A DNA stretch of 41,372 nt, taken from Micromonosporaceae bacterium. Its GTDB lineage: Bacteria > Actinomycetota > Actinomycetes > Mycobacteriales > Micromonosporaceae. Position numbers and translations under genes: made by a program. Below are positions 1-8,091 of the stretch, piece after piece (the first letter of the stretch is position 1; each line of letters opens with the position of its first letter). The notes beneath the pieces are model-generated. The model was not told the DNA's origin. It worked only from the letters and a program-made list of their open reading frames with translations, and ran no database searches. Where the stretch lies: assembly GCA_009377645.1 (NCBI GenBank), contig WHTQ01000036.1, positions 1-41,372 of the forward strand, given 5' to 3'.

Positions 1-267
1 GACGCCGTACCGCAGCAGCCCGTACGCGTTCGGGGCGTAGTAGGTCTCGTCGAAGATGATGTGCCCGGGCCGGCCCAGGTCGACCAGCCGGACGATCGCG
101 GCGATCACGGTGACCACCCCGGCCGCCACCCACGACCACGGGTCCCGGTCCGGGACCAGCGGCGCCAGCCGGCGCCGGGTGGTCTCCGGAACCGCCGGTC
201 CTGGCTCCGGCTCGGGTGCGTCGCCGGCCGCCGCCGCCTGGTGCGGTGTCGCCAGACTGGTGGTCAC
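1..267 (-). CDS. pmt: Protein O-mannosyltransferase, N-terminal fragment (Pmt family)
   Basis: Only the first 89 codons lie in the window; the gene runs off the left edge. The GTG at 267-265 opens a frame beginning MTTSLATPHQ, with an Ala/Pro/Glu-rich cytoplasmic stretch and a first membrane segment at about residues 46-62. A loop then carries GHIIFDETYYAPNAYGLLR at 69-87. An acidic DE pair just after the first membrane segment, followed by aromatic residues, is the hallmark of GT39 protein mannosyltransferases, which move mannose from polyprenyl-phosphate-mannose to Ser/Thr of exported proteins. Divergence from rsmI is the arrangement known in mycobacteria and supports the call. Another polyprenol-sugar-using GT-C enzyme is possible because most of the protein is missing. 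Confidence 0.82.
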   Translation of the reverse strand, partial: MTTSLATPHQAAAAGDAPEPEPGPAVPETTRRRLAPLVPDRDPWSWVAAGVVTVIAAIVRLVDLGRPGHIIFDETYYAPNAYGLLRYGV

Positions 268-359
268 CGGTGAATCGTAGGCTGCCGACGACCCGGACGG
301 CAGCCGCGCCGCCGCCCGTGGTGGAGTCGTAGGCTGCTGACGAGTCAGACGGGAGGGAG

Positions 360-1199
360 GTGCCGGCGGTGGCCGACGGGCGGATCGTGCTGCTCGGGGC
401 GCCGCTGGGCAACCCGGCCGACGCCTCCGGCCGGCTCCGGTCGGTGCTGGCCAGCGCGGACCTGGTCGCGGCCGAGGACACCCGCCGGCTGGCCCGGCTG
501 GCCAGCGACCTGGACGTGGTGATCTCCGGCCGGGTGGTCTCGTACTTCGAGGGCAACGAAGACCGGCGTACGCCGTCGTTGGTGGCCGCCGCTGCGGACG
601 GCGCGTGCGTGGCGCTGATCACCGACGGCGGGATGCCCAGCGTGTCCGACCCGGGCTACCGGCTGGTGGTGGCGGCGCACGCAGCCGGGGTGCCGGTCAC
701 GGCGGCGCCCGGCCCGAGCGCGGTCACCACCGCGCTGGCGGTCTCCGGGCTGCCCTGCGACCGGTTCTGCTTCGAGGGGTTCCCGCCCCGCCGGGCGGCC
801 GCCCGCCGGGCCCGGTTCGCGGCGCTCGCCAGCGAGCCGCGCACGCTGGTCTTCTTCGAGGCCCCGCACCGGATCGCCGGCACCCTGGCCGACCTGGCCG
901 GCGGGTTCGGTCCGGACCGGCCGGCGGCGCTGTGCCGGGAGCTGACCAAGCCGTACGAGCAGGTCCGGCGAGGCGGCCTCGGCGAGCTGGCCGAGTCCGT
1001 GGCCGCCGACCCGCCGCGCGGCGAGATCACCCTGGTGGTCGCCGGCGCGCCGGCCGCCCCTCGCCCGGACGACGCGGCGCTGCGCGCCGAAGTGGCTGCC
1101 CGCCGAGCCGCCGGCGCCACCGGCCGGGACGCGGTCGATGCGGTCGCCGCCGCGCACGGCCTGCCCCGTCGGGAGGTCTACCGGCTGACTGCGGACTGA
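360..1199 (+). CDS. rsmI: 16S rRNA (cytidine1402-2'-O)-methyltransferase RsmI
   Basis: A tetrapyrrole-methylase-fold enzyme that uses SAM to methylate the 2'-O of C1402 in the 16S decoding centre. The 279-residue frame has the family blocks in order: the N-terminal loop LGAPLGNPAD (12-21), AEDTRR (38-43), TDGGMPSVSDPG (88-99), PGPSA (117-121), CFEGFPPR (137-144) and FFEAPHRI (165-172). The GTG start at 360 has a purine-rich GGGAGGGAGG just upstream. The length is normal for the family. The last 22 bp overlap the 3' end of the convergent F420 oxidoreductase gene. It diverges from the mannosyltransferase fragment across about 90 bp that must hold both promoters. Confidence 0.95.
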   Translation: MPAVADGRIVLLGAPLGNPADASGRLRSVLASADLVAAEDTRRLARLASDLDVVISGRVVSYFEGNEDRRTPSLVAAAADGACVALITDGGMPSVSDPGYRLVVAAHAAGVPVTAAPGPSAVTTALAVSGLPCDRFCFEGFPPRRAAARRARFAALASEPRTLVFFEAPHRIAGTLADLAGGFGPDRPAALCRELTKPYEQVRRGGLGELAESVAADPPRGEITLVVAGAPAAPRPDDAALRAEVAARRAAGATGRDAVDAVAAAHGLPRREVYRLTAD

Positions 1200-2152
1200 C
1201 TGGCGGGTGCGAGCGCCCGCACCTGCTCGGCCAGCGGCGGCCCGCCCGGCGCCGGCACCAGCGCCAGCACCGGAGTGGTCACCCCGGCGTCGACGTACCG
1301 CTGGACGTGCGCCCGGCACCGGTCCGGTGAACCGTGCACCACCAGCGCGTCGAGCACCTGGTCCGGGACCGCCGCGGCCGCCCCGGCCCGGTCCCCGGCC
1401 GCCCAGGCCCGCCACATCGCCGCCAGCGCCTCGCCCCGCCCGAGCCACTCGTGGAACCGCCGGTACACCTCCACCGTGAGGTAGGCCGCGACCAGCGGCC
1501 GGGCCACCGCCCGGGCCCGTTCCGGATCCTCCTCGACCAGCACGAAGATCCGCGCCACGATCTCCCGACCCGGGCCGACGTAGGAGGTGACCCGGGGCAC
1601 GTCCTCGACCGCCAGCCAGTTCAGGATCGCCCCGTCCGCCTCCCGGCCGGCCAGCCGCAGCATCCCCGGACGCAGCGCGGCCACCAGCAGCTTCGGCGGC
1701 TCCGGCGGGACCAGCTGCAGCCGGAACCGGTCCACTGTGAACGTCTCGTACCGCTCGCTGATCCGCTGCCCGGCCAGCGCCGAGCGCAGGAACCGGATCG
1801 TGTCCCGGACCCGCGCGTACGGCCGCTCGAAGGCTAGCCCGTTCCACCCGCGCACGATCGTCTCGGTGGAGGTGCCGAGCCCGATCGCGACCCGGCCCGG
1901 CGCGGCCGCCGCCAGCGCCGCGCAGCTCTGGGCGAGGGTGGCGGCGCCGCGGGTGAACACCGGCACGATCGCGGTGCCCAGCCGCAGCTGCGGCGCCCAG
2001 GCGCTGGCCAGCGCGAGCGGCGTGAACGCGTCGGCGCCGCCGGCCTCGGCCGACCACACATCGGTGTAGCCGAGCTCCGGCAGGCCGGCGATCACCGGCC
2101 GTTGGTCGGGCAGCGGGATGCCGGCGAGCGGGATGGTCAGCCCGTACGTCAT
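1178..2152 (-). CDS. LLM-class F420-dependent oxidoreductase
   Basis: A 324-residue luciferase-like monooxygenase-fold protein beginning MTYGLTIPLAG. Visible family features are the N-terminal barrel strand, the run LRLGTAIVPVFTRG (about 56-69), GRVAIGLGTSTE (about 85-96) and a later LVAALRPGMLRLAGREADG block. These resemble the F420-dependent tetrahydromethanopterin-reductase-like branch. Members carry out hydride transfer with reduced F420 in the cytoplasm; the substrate cannot be told from sequence. The ATG at 2152 is preferred because no ATG, GTG or TTG lies in frame just before it. No strong ribosome site is visible, so a leaderless message from the divergent 39-bp gap to the SDR gene is possible. 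FMN use cannot be excluded. Confidence 0.85.
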   Translation of the reverse strand: MTYGLTIPLAGIPLPDQRPVIAGLPELGYTDVWSAEAGGADAFTPLALASAWAPQLRLGTAIVPVFTRGAATLAQSCAALAAAAPGRVAIGLGTSTETIVRGWNGLAFERPYARVRDTIRFLRSALAGQRISERYETFTVDRFRLQLVPPEPPKLLVAALRPGMLRLAGREADGAILNWLAVEDVPRVTSYVGPGREIVARIFVLVEEDPERARAVARPLVAAYLTVEVYRRFHEWLGRGEALAAMWRAWAAGDRAGAAAAVPDQVLDALVVHGSPDRCRAHVQRYVDAGVTTPVLALVPAPGGPPLAEQVRALAPASQSAVSR

Positions 2153-2191
2153 GGTGCGCGCTACGTTACCAGTCAGTAGAGGGGAGAGCCG

Positions 2192-2974
2192 ATGGTCGAG
2201 GTACGCGGTGCGGTGGTGGTCGTGACCGGCGGGGCGGGCGGGATCGGGGCGGCGCTGGCCCGCCGGTTCGCGGCCGGCGGCGCGGCCGCTGTGGTGGTGG
2301 CGGACCTGCCCGGCGCCGACCCGGACGCGGTGGCCGCCGGCCTGCCCGCCCCGGTCGGGGCGGGGCTGGTGCTGGACGCCACCGACGAGCCGGCGGTCTC
2401 CGCCGCGGTGGCCCGGATCGAGGCCGAGCACGGGGCGATCGACCTGTGGTGCGCCAACGCCGGCGTCGCCAGCCCACCCGGGCTGGGCGAGGACGCCGAC
2501 TGGGAACGCTGCTGGCGGCTGCACGTGCACCAGACCGTGCTCGCCGCCCGGCACGTGCTGCCCCGGATGGTGGCGCGCGGCCACGGGCACCTGCTGGTCA
2601 CCGCCTCCGCCGCCGGGCTGCTGACCGAGCCGGACACGGCGCCGTACGCGGTGACCAAGCACGCCGCCGTGGCGCTGGCCGAGTGGCTGGCGATCCGGCA
2701 CGGCGACGACGGGGTCGGGGTGTCGTGCCTGTGCCCGCAGGCGGTGCGGACGCCGATGCTGGCCGGGCTGCCGGCGGACTCGGCCACCCTGGCCGCCGCC
2801 CCGGCGCTGTCCCCCGAGGAGGTCGCCGACGCGGTGGCCGCCGGGCTGGCCGCGAACCAGTTCCTGATCCTCCCGCACCCGGAGGTGGCCGAGTACGAGC
2901 GGCGGCGGGCCGCCGACCGGGACCGCTGGCTGGCCGGGATGCGCCGCGCCCGGGCCCGCCTGCGCCGTTCCTGA
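2192..2974 (+). CDS. Short-chain dehydrogenase/reductase (SDR)
   Basis: A 260-residue classical SDR. It has the Rossmann nucleotide loop TGGAGGIG (12-19), an Asp at the end of the second strand (VVVADLPG, favouring NAD(H) over NADP(H)), the NAG motif (89-91), and a complete catalytic set with Ser139, Tyr152 and Lys156 in YAVTK. The ATG at 2192 follows a GAGGGGAGAG ribosome-binding stretch. It is divergent from the F420 oxidoreductase, so the two may share a regulatory region. The substrate is unknown; a secondary alcohol or 3-oxoacyl compound is typical. Its TGA lies inside the left arm of a terminator-like repeat shared with the next, convergent gene. Confidence 0.9.
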   Translation: MVEVRGAVVVVTGGAGGIGAALARRFAAGGAAAVVVADLPGADPDAVAAGLPAPVGAGLVLDATDEPAVSAAVARIEAEHGAIDLWCANAGVASPPGLGEDADWERCWRLHVHQTVLAARHVLPRMVARGHGHLLVTASAAGLLTEPDTAPYAVTKHAAVALAEWLAIRHGDDGVGVSCLCPQAVRTPMLAGLPADSATLAAAPALSPEEVADAVAAGLAANQFLILPHPEVAEYERRRAADRDRWLAGMRRARARLRRS

Positions 2975-3054
2975 GGAGGGCGCCCCGCTGCGGCACCAGG
3001 TTTGAGGAGGGCTCCCCGGATCCCGCAGTCGCGGTGAGCGGGGTCCCCTCCTCA
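2972..3054. terminator. Shared bidirectional terminator-like inverted repeat with two alternative left arms
   Basis: Two near-identical left arms, TGAGGAGGGCGCCCCG (2972-2987) and TGAGGAGGGCTCCCCG (3003-3018), can each pair with the single right arm CGGGGTCCCCTCCTCA (3039-3054) with two internal mismatches. The stop codon of the SDR gene is the first three bases of the first arm. The stop codon of the convergent membrane protein is the last three bases of the right arm. There is no T-tract, as is common in GC-rich actinobacteria. A role in ending transcription from both sides is inferred from structure and position. Confidence 0.6.
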
Positions 3055-3858
3055 GAGCGCGGCGACCAGGAAGCCGGCGGTGAGCAGCAGTGGCCCGGCG
3101 AAGCTGAGCAGCACCGCCCGGCGGCGGGACCGGGCCGGTTCCAGCCGGAACGCTCCGGTCGCCCAGGCGATGCCCGCGCCGCACAGCACCACCAGGACCA
3201 GCCCGACCGTCCAGCGCAGGTGCAGGCCGGCTGGGCCGGTCGCGTAGGCCCGGGGCTCGTCGGGCGACACCATCCGGGCCGGTACGTGGTCCGGCCGGGC
3301 CGGGTCCGGGCCGCTCGGGTCCGGGCCGGCGCCGAGCAGCGTCACGTCCACCGCCCGGAACGAGCCGTCGGCGGCCTCGAAGGTGAGGCACGGGTAGGTC
3401 ACCGCCGGCCGGGACTGGTCGCTGGCCACCGTCCCGCCGGTGGCGTCGCAGCGGGTCGGGATCGCCGTGCCGTCCGCGCCGACCCCGACCGCCAGCCACA
3501 GCGGCGTGGCCGCCTGCCATCCGAAGAACGCGGCCAGCAACCCGAACAGGAGCGTCGCTAGCAGCCCGACCGCTGGATGCCGCGGCGCCCTCCGCGCCCG
3601 CAGCGCCCTCCCCGGCGGACGCCGGGCCACCGCAGGTTCCGGCGGATGGTGCTCCGACGGAAGTGGTGGTTCGCGGTGGGCGGTCGGGAACCGCTGCCGG
3701 GGCCGCCGCCCAGGCGGCGGCCCCGGGATCGGCACGGTCTCGTGCACCGCCGGGTCGGTGCGCTCCGGAGCGAGGTCCGGCGAGGACGTGACCTCCGGAG
3801 CGGGGTCCGGCGGGTCGGTCGGTTCAGGAATCGGGCTGGTCACGTCGCTATTCGACAC
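3052..3858 (-). CDS. Hypothetical three-helix membrane protein with proline-rich N-terminus
   Basis: I do not recognise a named family. The 268-residue frame from the GTG at 3858 starts with about 90 residues rich in Pro, Glu and Asp, then basic residues (about 78-95). Hydrophobic segments follow at about 97-120, 216-237 and 247-267. The loop between the first two is about 95 residues and holds two cysteines (Cys137, Cys157) that could form a disulfide outside the cell. By the positive-inside pattern, the basic run before segment 1 is cytoplasmic. The loop resembles the extracytoplasmic part of DUF3592-type proteins, but I would not assign it. An in-frame start at 3918 would add 20 residues; the GTG is chosen because a GGTGGAA stretch precedes it. 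Confidence 0.7.
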   Translation of the reverse strand: MSNSDVTSPIPEPTDPPDPAPEVTSSPDLAPERTDPAVHETVPIPGPPPGRRPRQRFPTAHREPPLPSEHHPPEPAVARRPPGRALRARRAPRHPAVGLLATLLFGLLAAFFGWQAATPLWLAVGVGADGTAIPTRCDATGGTVASDQSRPAVTYPCLTFEAADGSFRAVDVTLLGAGPDPSGPDPARPDHVPARMVSPDEPRAYATGPAGLHLRWTVGLVLVVLCGAGIAWATGAFRLEPARSRRRAVLLSFAGPLLLTAGFLVAAL

Positions 3859-3918
3859 CGTTCCACCCGGTTTGCCCCGTACCGCCGGGGCGTGTCGCCG
3901 CGCCGCCGCGGGCGGCAC

Positions 3919-3924
3919 TACCCT
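3919..3924 (+). promoter_or_regulatory. Probable -10 element for leaderless metG mRNA
   Basis: TACCCT ends eight bases before the metG ATG at 3933. An actinobacterial transcript starting about seven bases after a -10 hexamer would begin at or next to that ATG, and no ribosome-binding sequence lies between. A clear -35 element is not visible. Confidence 0.45.
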
Positions 3925-3932
3925 TGGTCGGC

Positions 3933-5720
3933 ATGGCCCACGTTCTCGCCGCTGTCGCCTGGCCGTATGCGAACGGCCCGCGGCACATCGGTCACGTCTC
4001 CGGCTTCGGCGTCCCCTCCGACGTGTTCGCCCGCTACCAGCGGATGGCCGGCCACGACGTGCTGATGGTCTCCGGGACCGACGAGCACGGCACCCCGATC
4101 CTGGTGCAGGCCGAGCAGGAGGGGGTCAGCGCCCGGGAGCTGGCCGACCGGTACAACCGGGTGATCGTCGAGGACCTGGCCGCGCTCGGTCTCTCGTACG
4201 ACCTGTTCACGCGCACCACCACCGGCAACCACTACGCGGTGGCCCAGGAGCTGTTCCGCACCCTGCACCGCAACGGGTACATGATCGAGCAGCGGACCAA
4301 GGGGGCGATCTCACCGTCCACCGGCCGGACCCTGCCCGACCGGTACATCGAGGGCACCTGCCCGATCTGCGGGTACGGGGCGGCCCGCGGTGACCAGTGC
4401 GACAACTGTGGCAACCAGCTCGACCCGACCGACCTGATCAACCCGCGCTCCCGGGTCAACGGCGAGGCGCCCGAGTTCGTGGAGACCGAGCACTTCTTCC
4501 TGGACCTGCCGGCGCTGGCCGACGCGCTCGGCGACTGGCTGCGCAGCCGCACCGACTGGCGCCCGAACGTGCTGAAGTTCTCCCTCAACCTGCTCGACGA
4601 CCTGCGGCCGCGGCCGATGACCCGGGACATCGACTGGGGCATCCCGGTGCCGCTGCCGGGCTGGCAGGACAACCCGAACAAGCGGCTGTACGTGTGGTTC
4701 GACGCGGTGATCGGCTACCTGTCGGCCTCGATCGAGTGGGCCCGCCGCGCCGGCGACCCGGAGGCGTGGCGCAAGTGGTGGGGCGACCCGGAGGCCCGGC
4801 AGTACTACTTCATGGGCAAGGACAACATCACCTTCCACGCCCAGATCTGGCCGGCCGAGCTGCTCGGCTACGACGGCAAGGGGTCGCGGGGCGGCGAGCC
4901 CGGCCAGTACGGGCAGCTGCAGCTGCCCACCGAGGTGGTCTCCAGCGAGTTCCTGACCATGGAGGGGGCGCGGTTCTCGACCTCCCGCGGAGTGGTCATC
5001 TACGTCCGTGACTTCCTGGAGCGCTACGACGCGGACGCGCTGCGCTATTTCATCGCCGTGGCCGGGCCGGAGAGCCAGGACACCGACTTCACCTGGGCGG
5101 AGTTCCTGCGCCGCAACAACGACGAGCTGGTGGCCGGCTGGGGCAACCTTGTCAACCGGTCGGTGTCGATGGCCGCGAAGAACTTCGGCGTGGTGCCGCC
5201 GGTCGCCCCGGCCGGACTGACCGATCTGGACAGTGCCCTGCTCGGCAAGGCCCGGGACGGGTTCGGGGTGGTCGGCGACCTGATCGGCCGGCACCGGCAG
5301 AAGCAGGCGATCGGCGAGGCGATGCGGATCGTGGCGGAGGCGAACAAGTACCTCTCCGAGCAGGCGCCGTGGAAGCTGCGGGAGACCGACCGGGACCGGA
5401 TGGGCACCATCCTGCACGTGGCCTTGCAGGTGGTCAGCGACTGCAACACGCTGCTCACCCCATTCCTGCCGCACTCCGCGCAGCGGGTGCACGAGCAGCT
5501 CGGCGGCACCGGGGTGCACGCGCCGATGCCGCAGATCCGGGAGGTGGACGACCTGGACGGTGGCCCGGGCTACCCGGTGCTGACCGGCGACTACCGGGTC
5601 GGCGCGCGCTGGGAGTCGGTGCCGCTGCCGGCCGGCCGGCCGCTGGCGCCGCCGAAGCCGGTGTTCCGCAAGCTGGACCCGTCGATCGTGGACGAAGAGC
5701 TGGCCCGGCTCGGCGGCTGA
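3933..5720 (+). CDS. metG: Methionyl-tRNA synthetase
   Basis: This class I synthetase charges tRNA-Met and initiator tRNA. The 595-residue product has the HIGH-type motif [11 protein letters not shown] at 11-21 and a zinc knuckle with Cys143, Cys146, Cys156 and Cys159. The KMSKS loop is the variant FSTSR at 348-352, a form known in this subgroup. There is no C-terminal dimerisation or tRNA-binding (Trbp111-like) domain, so this is the short form. A TTG at 3924 is in frame, but the ATG at 3933 fits the family N-terminus, which begins immediately before the first strand. It converges on the toxin-antitoxin pair with only three bases between stop codons. Confidence 0.97.
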   Translation: MAHVLAAVAWPYANGPRHIGHVSGFGVPSDVFARYQRMAGHDVLMVSGTDEHGTPILVQAEQEGVSARELADRYNRVIVEDLAALGLSYDLFTRTTTGNHYAVAQELFRTLHRNGYMIEQRTKGAISPSTGRTLPDRYIEGTCPICGYGAARGDQCDNCGNQLDPTDLINPRSRVNGEAPEFVETEHFFLDLPALADALGDWLRSRTDWRPNVLKFSLNLLDDLRPRPMTRDIDWGIPVPLPGWQDNPNKRLYVWFDAVIGYLSASIEWARRAGDPEAWRKWWGDPEARQYYFMGKDNITFHAQIWPAELLGYDGKGSRGGEPGQYGQLQLPTEVVSSEFLTMEGARFSTSRGVVIYVRDFLERYDADALRYFIAVAGPESQDTDFTWAEFLRRNNDELVAGWGNLVNRSVSMAAKNFGVVPPVAPAGLTDLDSALLGKARDGFGVVGDLIGRHRQKQAIGEAMRIVAEANKYLSEQAPWKLRETDRDRMGTILHVALQVVSDCNTLLTPFLPHSAQRVHEQLGGTGVHAPMPQIREVDDLDGGPGYPVLTGDYRVGARWESVPLPAGRPLAPPKPVFRKLDPSIVDEELARLGG

Positions 5721-5723
5721 CTC

Positions 5724-6149
5724 TCAGGCGGCCGGCGCCACGGCCGGCGGGCTGACCAGCTCCACCCGTGGGTCGAGCCGGGGCCACTTCTTGTCACCGG
5801 TCAGCACGGTCTCGGCATCGACGACGTCCGCGGTGGCGAGCACCAGCGCATCGGGCAACCGTAGGAAGCGGTGACGGGCGCGTAACCTGGCGGCGGTGAC
5901 CGCCACCGGCTCGTCGAGCGGCACCGGCGAACCGAAGGCGGCGGTCACCTGCTGTCGACGGGTCTGCAGCTCGCCATCACCGCGGCGGGCGGCGCCGACC
6001 AGCAGCTCGGCGAGCGCGCTCGCGGGAAGCGTGAACTGGGCATGCCGGTCGCGGTGGCGGCGCATCGCGTCGACGGCGGCGTGGTGCAGGGCGTCGTCGG
6101 GATCGAGCACCGCGAGGACAACGCTGGTGTCGAGGACTACCCTTCCCAT
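5724..6149 (-). CDS. PIN-domain ribonuclease toxin (VapC-like)
   Basis: A 141-residue PIN domain. The four acidic residues expected to bind the catalytic metal are present: Asp7 in VLDTSV, Glu48 in ALAELL, Asp100 in LPDALVLATA and Asp119 in TGDKKW. VapC toxins cleave tRNA or rRNA and are held inactive by the partner made from the upstream gene. The ATG at 6149 lies inside the end of the antitoxin gene (13-bp overlap), so translation is probably coupled, with the antitoxin first. The pair sits between metG and the kelch gene. All catalytic acids are intact, so the toxin is likely functional. The RNA target is unknown. Confidence 0.88.
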   Translation of the reverse strand: MGRVVLDTSVVLAVLDPDDALHHAAVDAMRRHRDRHAQFTLPASALAELLVGAARRGDGELQTRRQQVTAAFGSPVPLDEPVAVTAARLRARHRFLRLPDALVLATADVVDAETVLTGDKKWPRLDPRVELVSPPAVAPAA

Positions 6150-6385
6150 TCGTCCCGCAGCGCTTCGAGATCGGTGGCCGCGGACAGGCCGGGGGCGGAT
6201 CCGATCAGCGCCTCCAGCGGGTCGATGACCGGCGTGAGGATCAGGCGGCCGTCGCCATCGACGGTCACCTGCAGCTCGTCCCCGGGCTCCAGGTGCGCCT
6301 CCCGGAGAGCGTCGGTTGGCAGGGTCACCTGGTGCTTCCGGGACACCCGGGTTACCCCACGCCGCCGCTTTACTTCCGTCGCCAT
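6137..6385 (-). CDS. AbrB/MazE-type (SpoVT-AbrB) antitoxin
   Basis: An 82-residue protein with a swapped-hairpin AbrB DNA-binding domain in its first half. VSRKHQVTLPTDALREAHLEPGDEL (about 14-38) is the typical core, with basic residues in front (KRRRG). The acidic, less ordered C-terminus (LEALIGSAP...LRDEWEG) probably wraps the PIN toxin. The usual role is to neutralise the toxin and repress its own promoter. It is the first gene of the pair. A TATGCT element six bases before the ATG suggests a leaderless transcript. PIN toxins are more often paired with RHH or Phd partners, but AbrB partners are well known. Confidence 0.88.
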   Translation of the reverse strand: MATEVKRRRGVTRVSRKHQVTLPTDALREAHLEPGDELQVTVDGDGRLILTPVIDPLEALIGSAPGLSAATDLEALRDEWEG

Positions 6386-6391
6386 GAGTAA

Positions 6392-6397
6392 AGCATA
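6392..6397 (-). promoter_or_regulatory. Probable -10 element of the toxin-antitoxin operon
   Basis: On the minus strand this reads TATGCT, six bases before the antitoxin ATG, with no ribosome-binding site between. That fits a leaderless, autoregulated antitoxin transcript. No convincing -35 was found. Confidence 0.4.
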
Positions 6398-6454
6398 GCC
6401 TCAACGGGGTGGCAGCCGCCAGCGTGCGCCCGAGCTTTGACCTGCGGTGAGTTG

Positions 6455-7015
6455 TCAGGGGCGCCAGATCTCGGTCGCCGCGGAGTAGCTGAGCGACGGA
6501 GTCGGGCCGCCGCCGATCACCGCGTGCGCGCCCGTCGACACCGGCAGCGGCGGCCCCAGCCGCCAGCTGTCGCCGGCCACGTCGTAGACGAACAAGGTGT
6601 CGGTCGGGTCGCCGAACGGGAACACGTCCGAGACCCGGTTGGCGAAGCCGGCGACGACGTAGATCCGGCCGTCGTAGGCGGCCAGCGGGGCGTGGTGCCG
6701 GTCCTCCGGCAGCGGCGCCAGCTCACGCCACGCGTCCGACTCCGGGTCGTACCGGTAGAACGCGTCCCCACCCGGGCCAGGGGCCAACCCGCCGGCCACG
6801 TACACCGCGCCGTCCAGGACCACCGCGCTCAGCTCAGTCCGGGCCTGCGGCAGGTCGGCCAGCGGGGTCCAGCTGCCGATCTGCGGCCGGGTGGGGGTGG
6901 GCGTTCCGCCGGTCGGGACGGGTATGTCCTGATCGGAGGGTTGGTCGTCGCCGGTGCAGGCGGTCAGCGCCACCGCTAGCGTCCCGGCCAGCAGGGTGCA
7001 CCAGGTCTTCCGCAT
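6455..7015 (-). CDS. Kelch-repeat lipoprotein, apparently internally shortened
   Basis: A 186-residue secreted protein. A lipoprotein signal MRKTWCTLLAGTLAVALTAC puts the lipidated cysteine at residue 20, followed by a Thr/Pro-rich linker. Kelch repeats follow, recognisable from GAVYVAGG, GRIYVVAGF and the paired FYRYDPESDAW and LFVYDVAGDSW strands. Kelch propellers normally have six or seven blades. Here there are about two and a half, and PLPVSTGAHA runs straight into VIGGGPTPSLSYSAATEIW, which looks like the closing blade of a full-length protein. An in-frame deletion between repeats is the simplest reading. It lies 119 bp downstream of ispE on the same strand. Confidence 0.75.
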   Translation of the reverse strand: MRKTWCTLLAGTLAVALTACTGDDQPSDQDIPVPTGGTPTPTRPQIGSWTPLADLPQARTELSAVVLDGAVYVAGGLAPGPGGDAFYRYDPESDAWRELAPLPEDRHHAPLAAYDGRIYVVAGFANRVSDVFPFGDPTDTLFVYDVAGDSWRLGPPLPVSTGAHAVIGGGPTPSLSYSAATEIWRP

Positions 7016-7077
7016 ACCGACTCGACGCGCCAGCCGGCGGGACAGGTTGTCGGCCGCGGCGGGCTTCCGGGCTCCAA

Positions 7078-7160
7078 CACCCGGGCGCCGGGCTACGCAC
7101 CTCGGGCGCCGGGTTACAGCACCCGGGCGCCGGGTTACAGCACCCGGGCGCCGGGGACCG
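7078..7160. repeat. Four tandem copies of a 20-22 bp repeat across the ispE stop codon
   Basis: The unit CACCCGGGCGCCGGGTTACAG occurs at 7078-7097 (diverged), 7098-7119, 7120-7140 and 7141-7160 (diverged 3' end). Each unit has a GGCGCC-centred near-palindrome. On the coding strand of ispE the unit supplies the last codons and the TAA stop, and two more copies lie beyond it. The array could act as clustered short hairpins at the 3' end of ispE or simply reflect slippage. It is too short and spacer-free to be a CRISPR. Confidence 0.85.
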
Positions 7161-8091
7161 GGCCGTGGGCGGTCTGGGCCGCCCGGCAGCCGGGCGCGCC
7201 GTCCAGCGTGCCGGCGACGGTGGCGGCGTGCGCCGCGTTCCGGACCAGGAACACGCAGGTCGGGCCGGAGCCGGAGACCAGCCCGGCGAGCGCCCCGGCG
7301 GCGGTGCCGGCGGCCAGCACCTCGCCCAGCTGCGGGCGAAGCGACACCGCCGCCGCCGCCAGGTCGTTGCCGAGCGCCGCGCCCAGCACCGCCGGGTCGC
7401 GCTGGCGCAGCGCCGCCAGCAGCGTCGACGGCTCCGGCAGCGGCGGCGGCGCGGTGCCGACGGCCCGGAGCCGGTCCAGCTCGGCGTAGACCTGCGGGGT
7501 GGCCAGCCCACCGTCGGCCAGCGCCGCCACCCAGTGCCAGGTGCCGCTGCGGGCCAGCACCGGGCTGACCTGCTCCCCGTACCCGGTGCCCAGGGCGGTC
7601 CCGCCGGACAGCAGGAACGGCACGTCGGCGCCGAGCCCGGCCGCCACCCGGGACAGCTCGTCCCGGGGCAGGCCGAGATCCCACAGCGCGTCGCAGGCCA
7701 CCAGCGCGGCGGCCGCGTCCGCACTGCCGCCGGCCAGCCCCCCGGCCAGCGGGATCTGCTTGCGCAGGTGCAGCCGCGCGTGCGCCGGCACTCCGGCGTG
7801 GGCGGCCAGCGCCTGCGCGGCCCGGATCGCCAGGTTCGACTCGTCCAGCGGCAGCTGTCCGGCGCCCTCCCCCTCCATCGTGAGGGCCAGCGTGTCCCCC
7901 CGCCGGGCGGTCAGCTCGTCGTACATCGAGATCGCGTGGTAGACGGTCTGCAGCTCGTGGAACCCGTCGCCGCGCAGCGGCCCCACCCCGAGGTGCAGGT
8001 TGACCTTCGCGGGCACCCGGACCCGGACCGGCCCGGAGGCGGCCAGCCGGGGCCGCTCGTACTCGTCGTCGGCCCACAGCGGCCTGGTCAC
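7135..8091 (-). CDS. ispE: 4-diphosphocytidyl-2-C-methyl-D-erythritol kinase
   Basis: IspE phosphorylates CDP-methylerythritol at the 2-hydroxyl in the MEP route to isoprenoids. The 318-residue GHMP kinase has the substrate strand [12 protein letters not shown] (27-38), the ATP-binding loop [17 protein letters not shown] (114-130) and the C-terminal GSGPT motif. The N-terminus (about 20 residues before [10 protein letters not shown]) is slightly longer than in most homologues. The GTG at 8091 overlaps the rsmA stop by four bases (GTGA), so translation is coupled. The order tatD-rsmA-ispE matches the mycobacterial locus apart from rpfB. The final seven codons lie in a tandem repeat. Confidence 0.96.
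   Translation of the reverse strand: MTRPLWADDEYERPRLAASGPVRVRVPAKVNLHLGVGPLRGDGFHELQTVYHAISMYDELTARRGDTLALTMEGEGAGQLPLDESNLAIRAAQALAAHAGVPAHARLHLRKQIPLAGGLAGGSADAAAALVACDALWDLGLPRDELSRVAAGLGADVPFLLSGGTALGTGYGEQVSPVLARSGTWHWVAALADGGLATPQVYAELDRLRAVGTAPPPLPEPSTLLAALRQRDPAVLGAALGNDLAAAAVSLRPQLGEVLAAGTAAGALAGLVSGSGPTCVFLVRNAAHAATVAGTLDGAPGCRAAQTAHGPVPGARVL

Noticed and set aside
7078-7160. Tandem repeats as a CRISPR array.
   Set aside because: Units follow one another without spacers and there are no cas genes.
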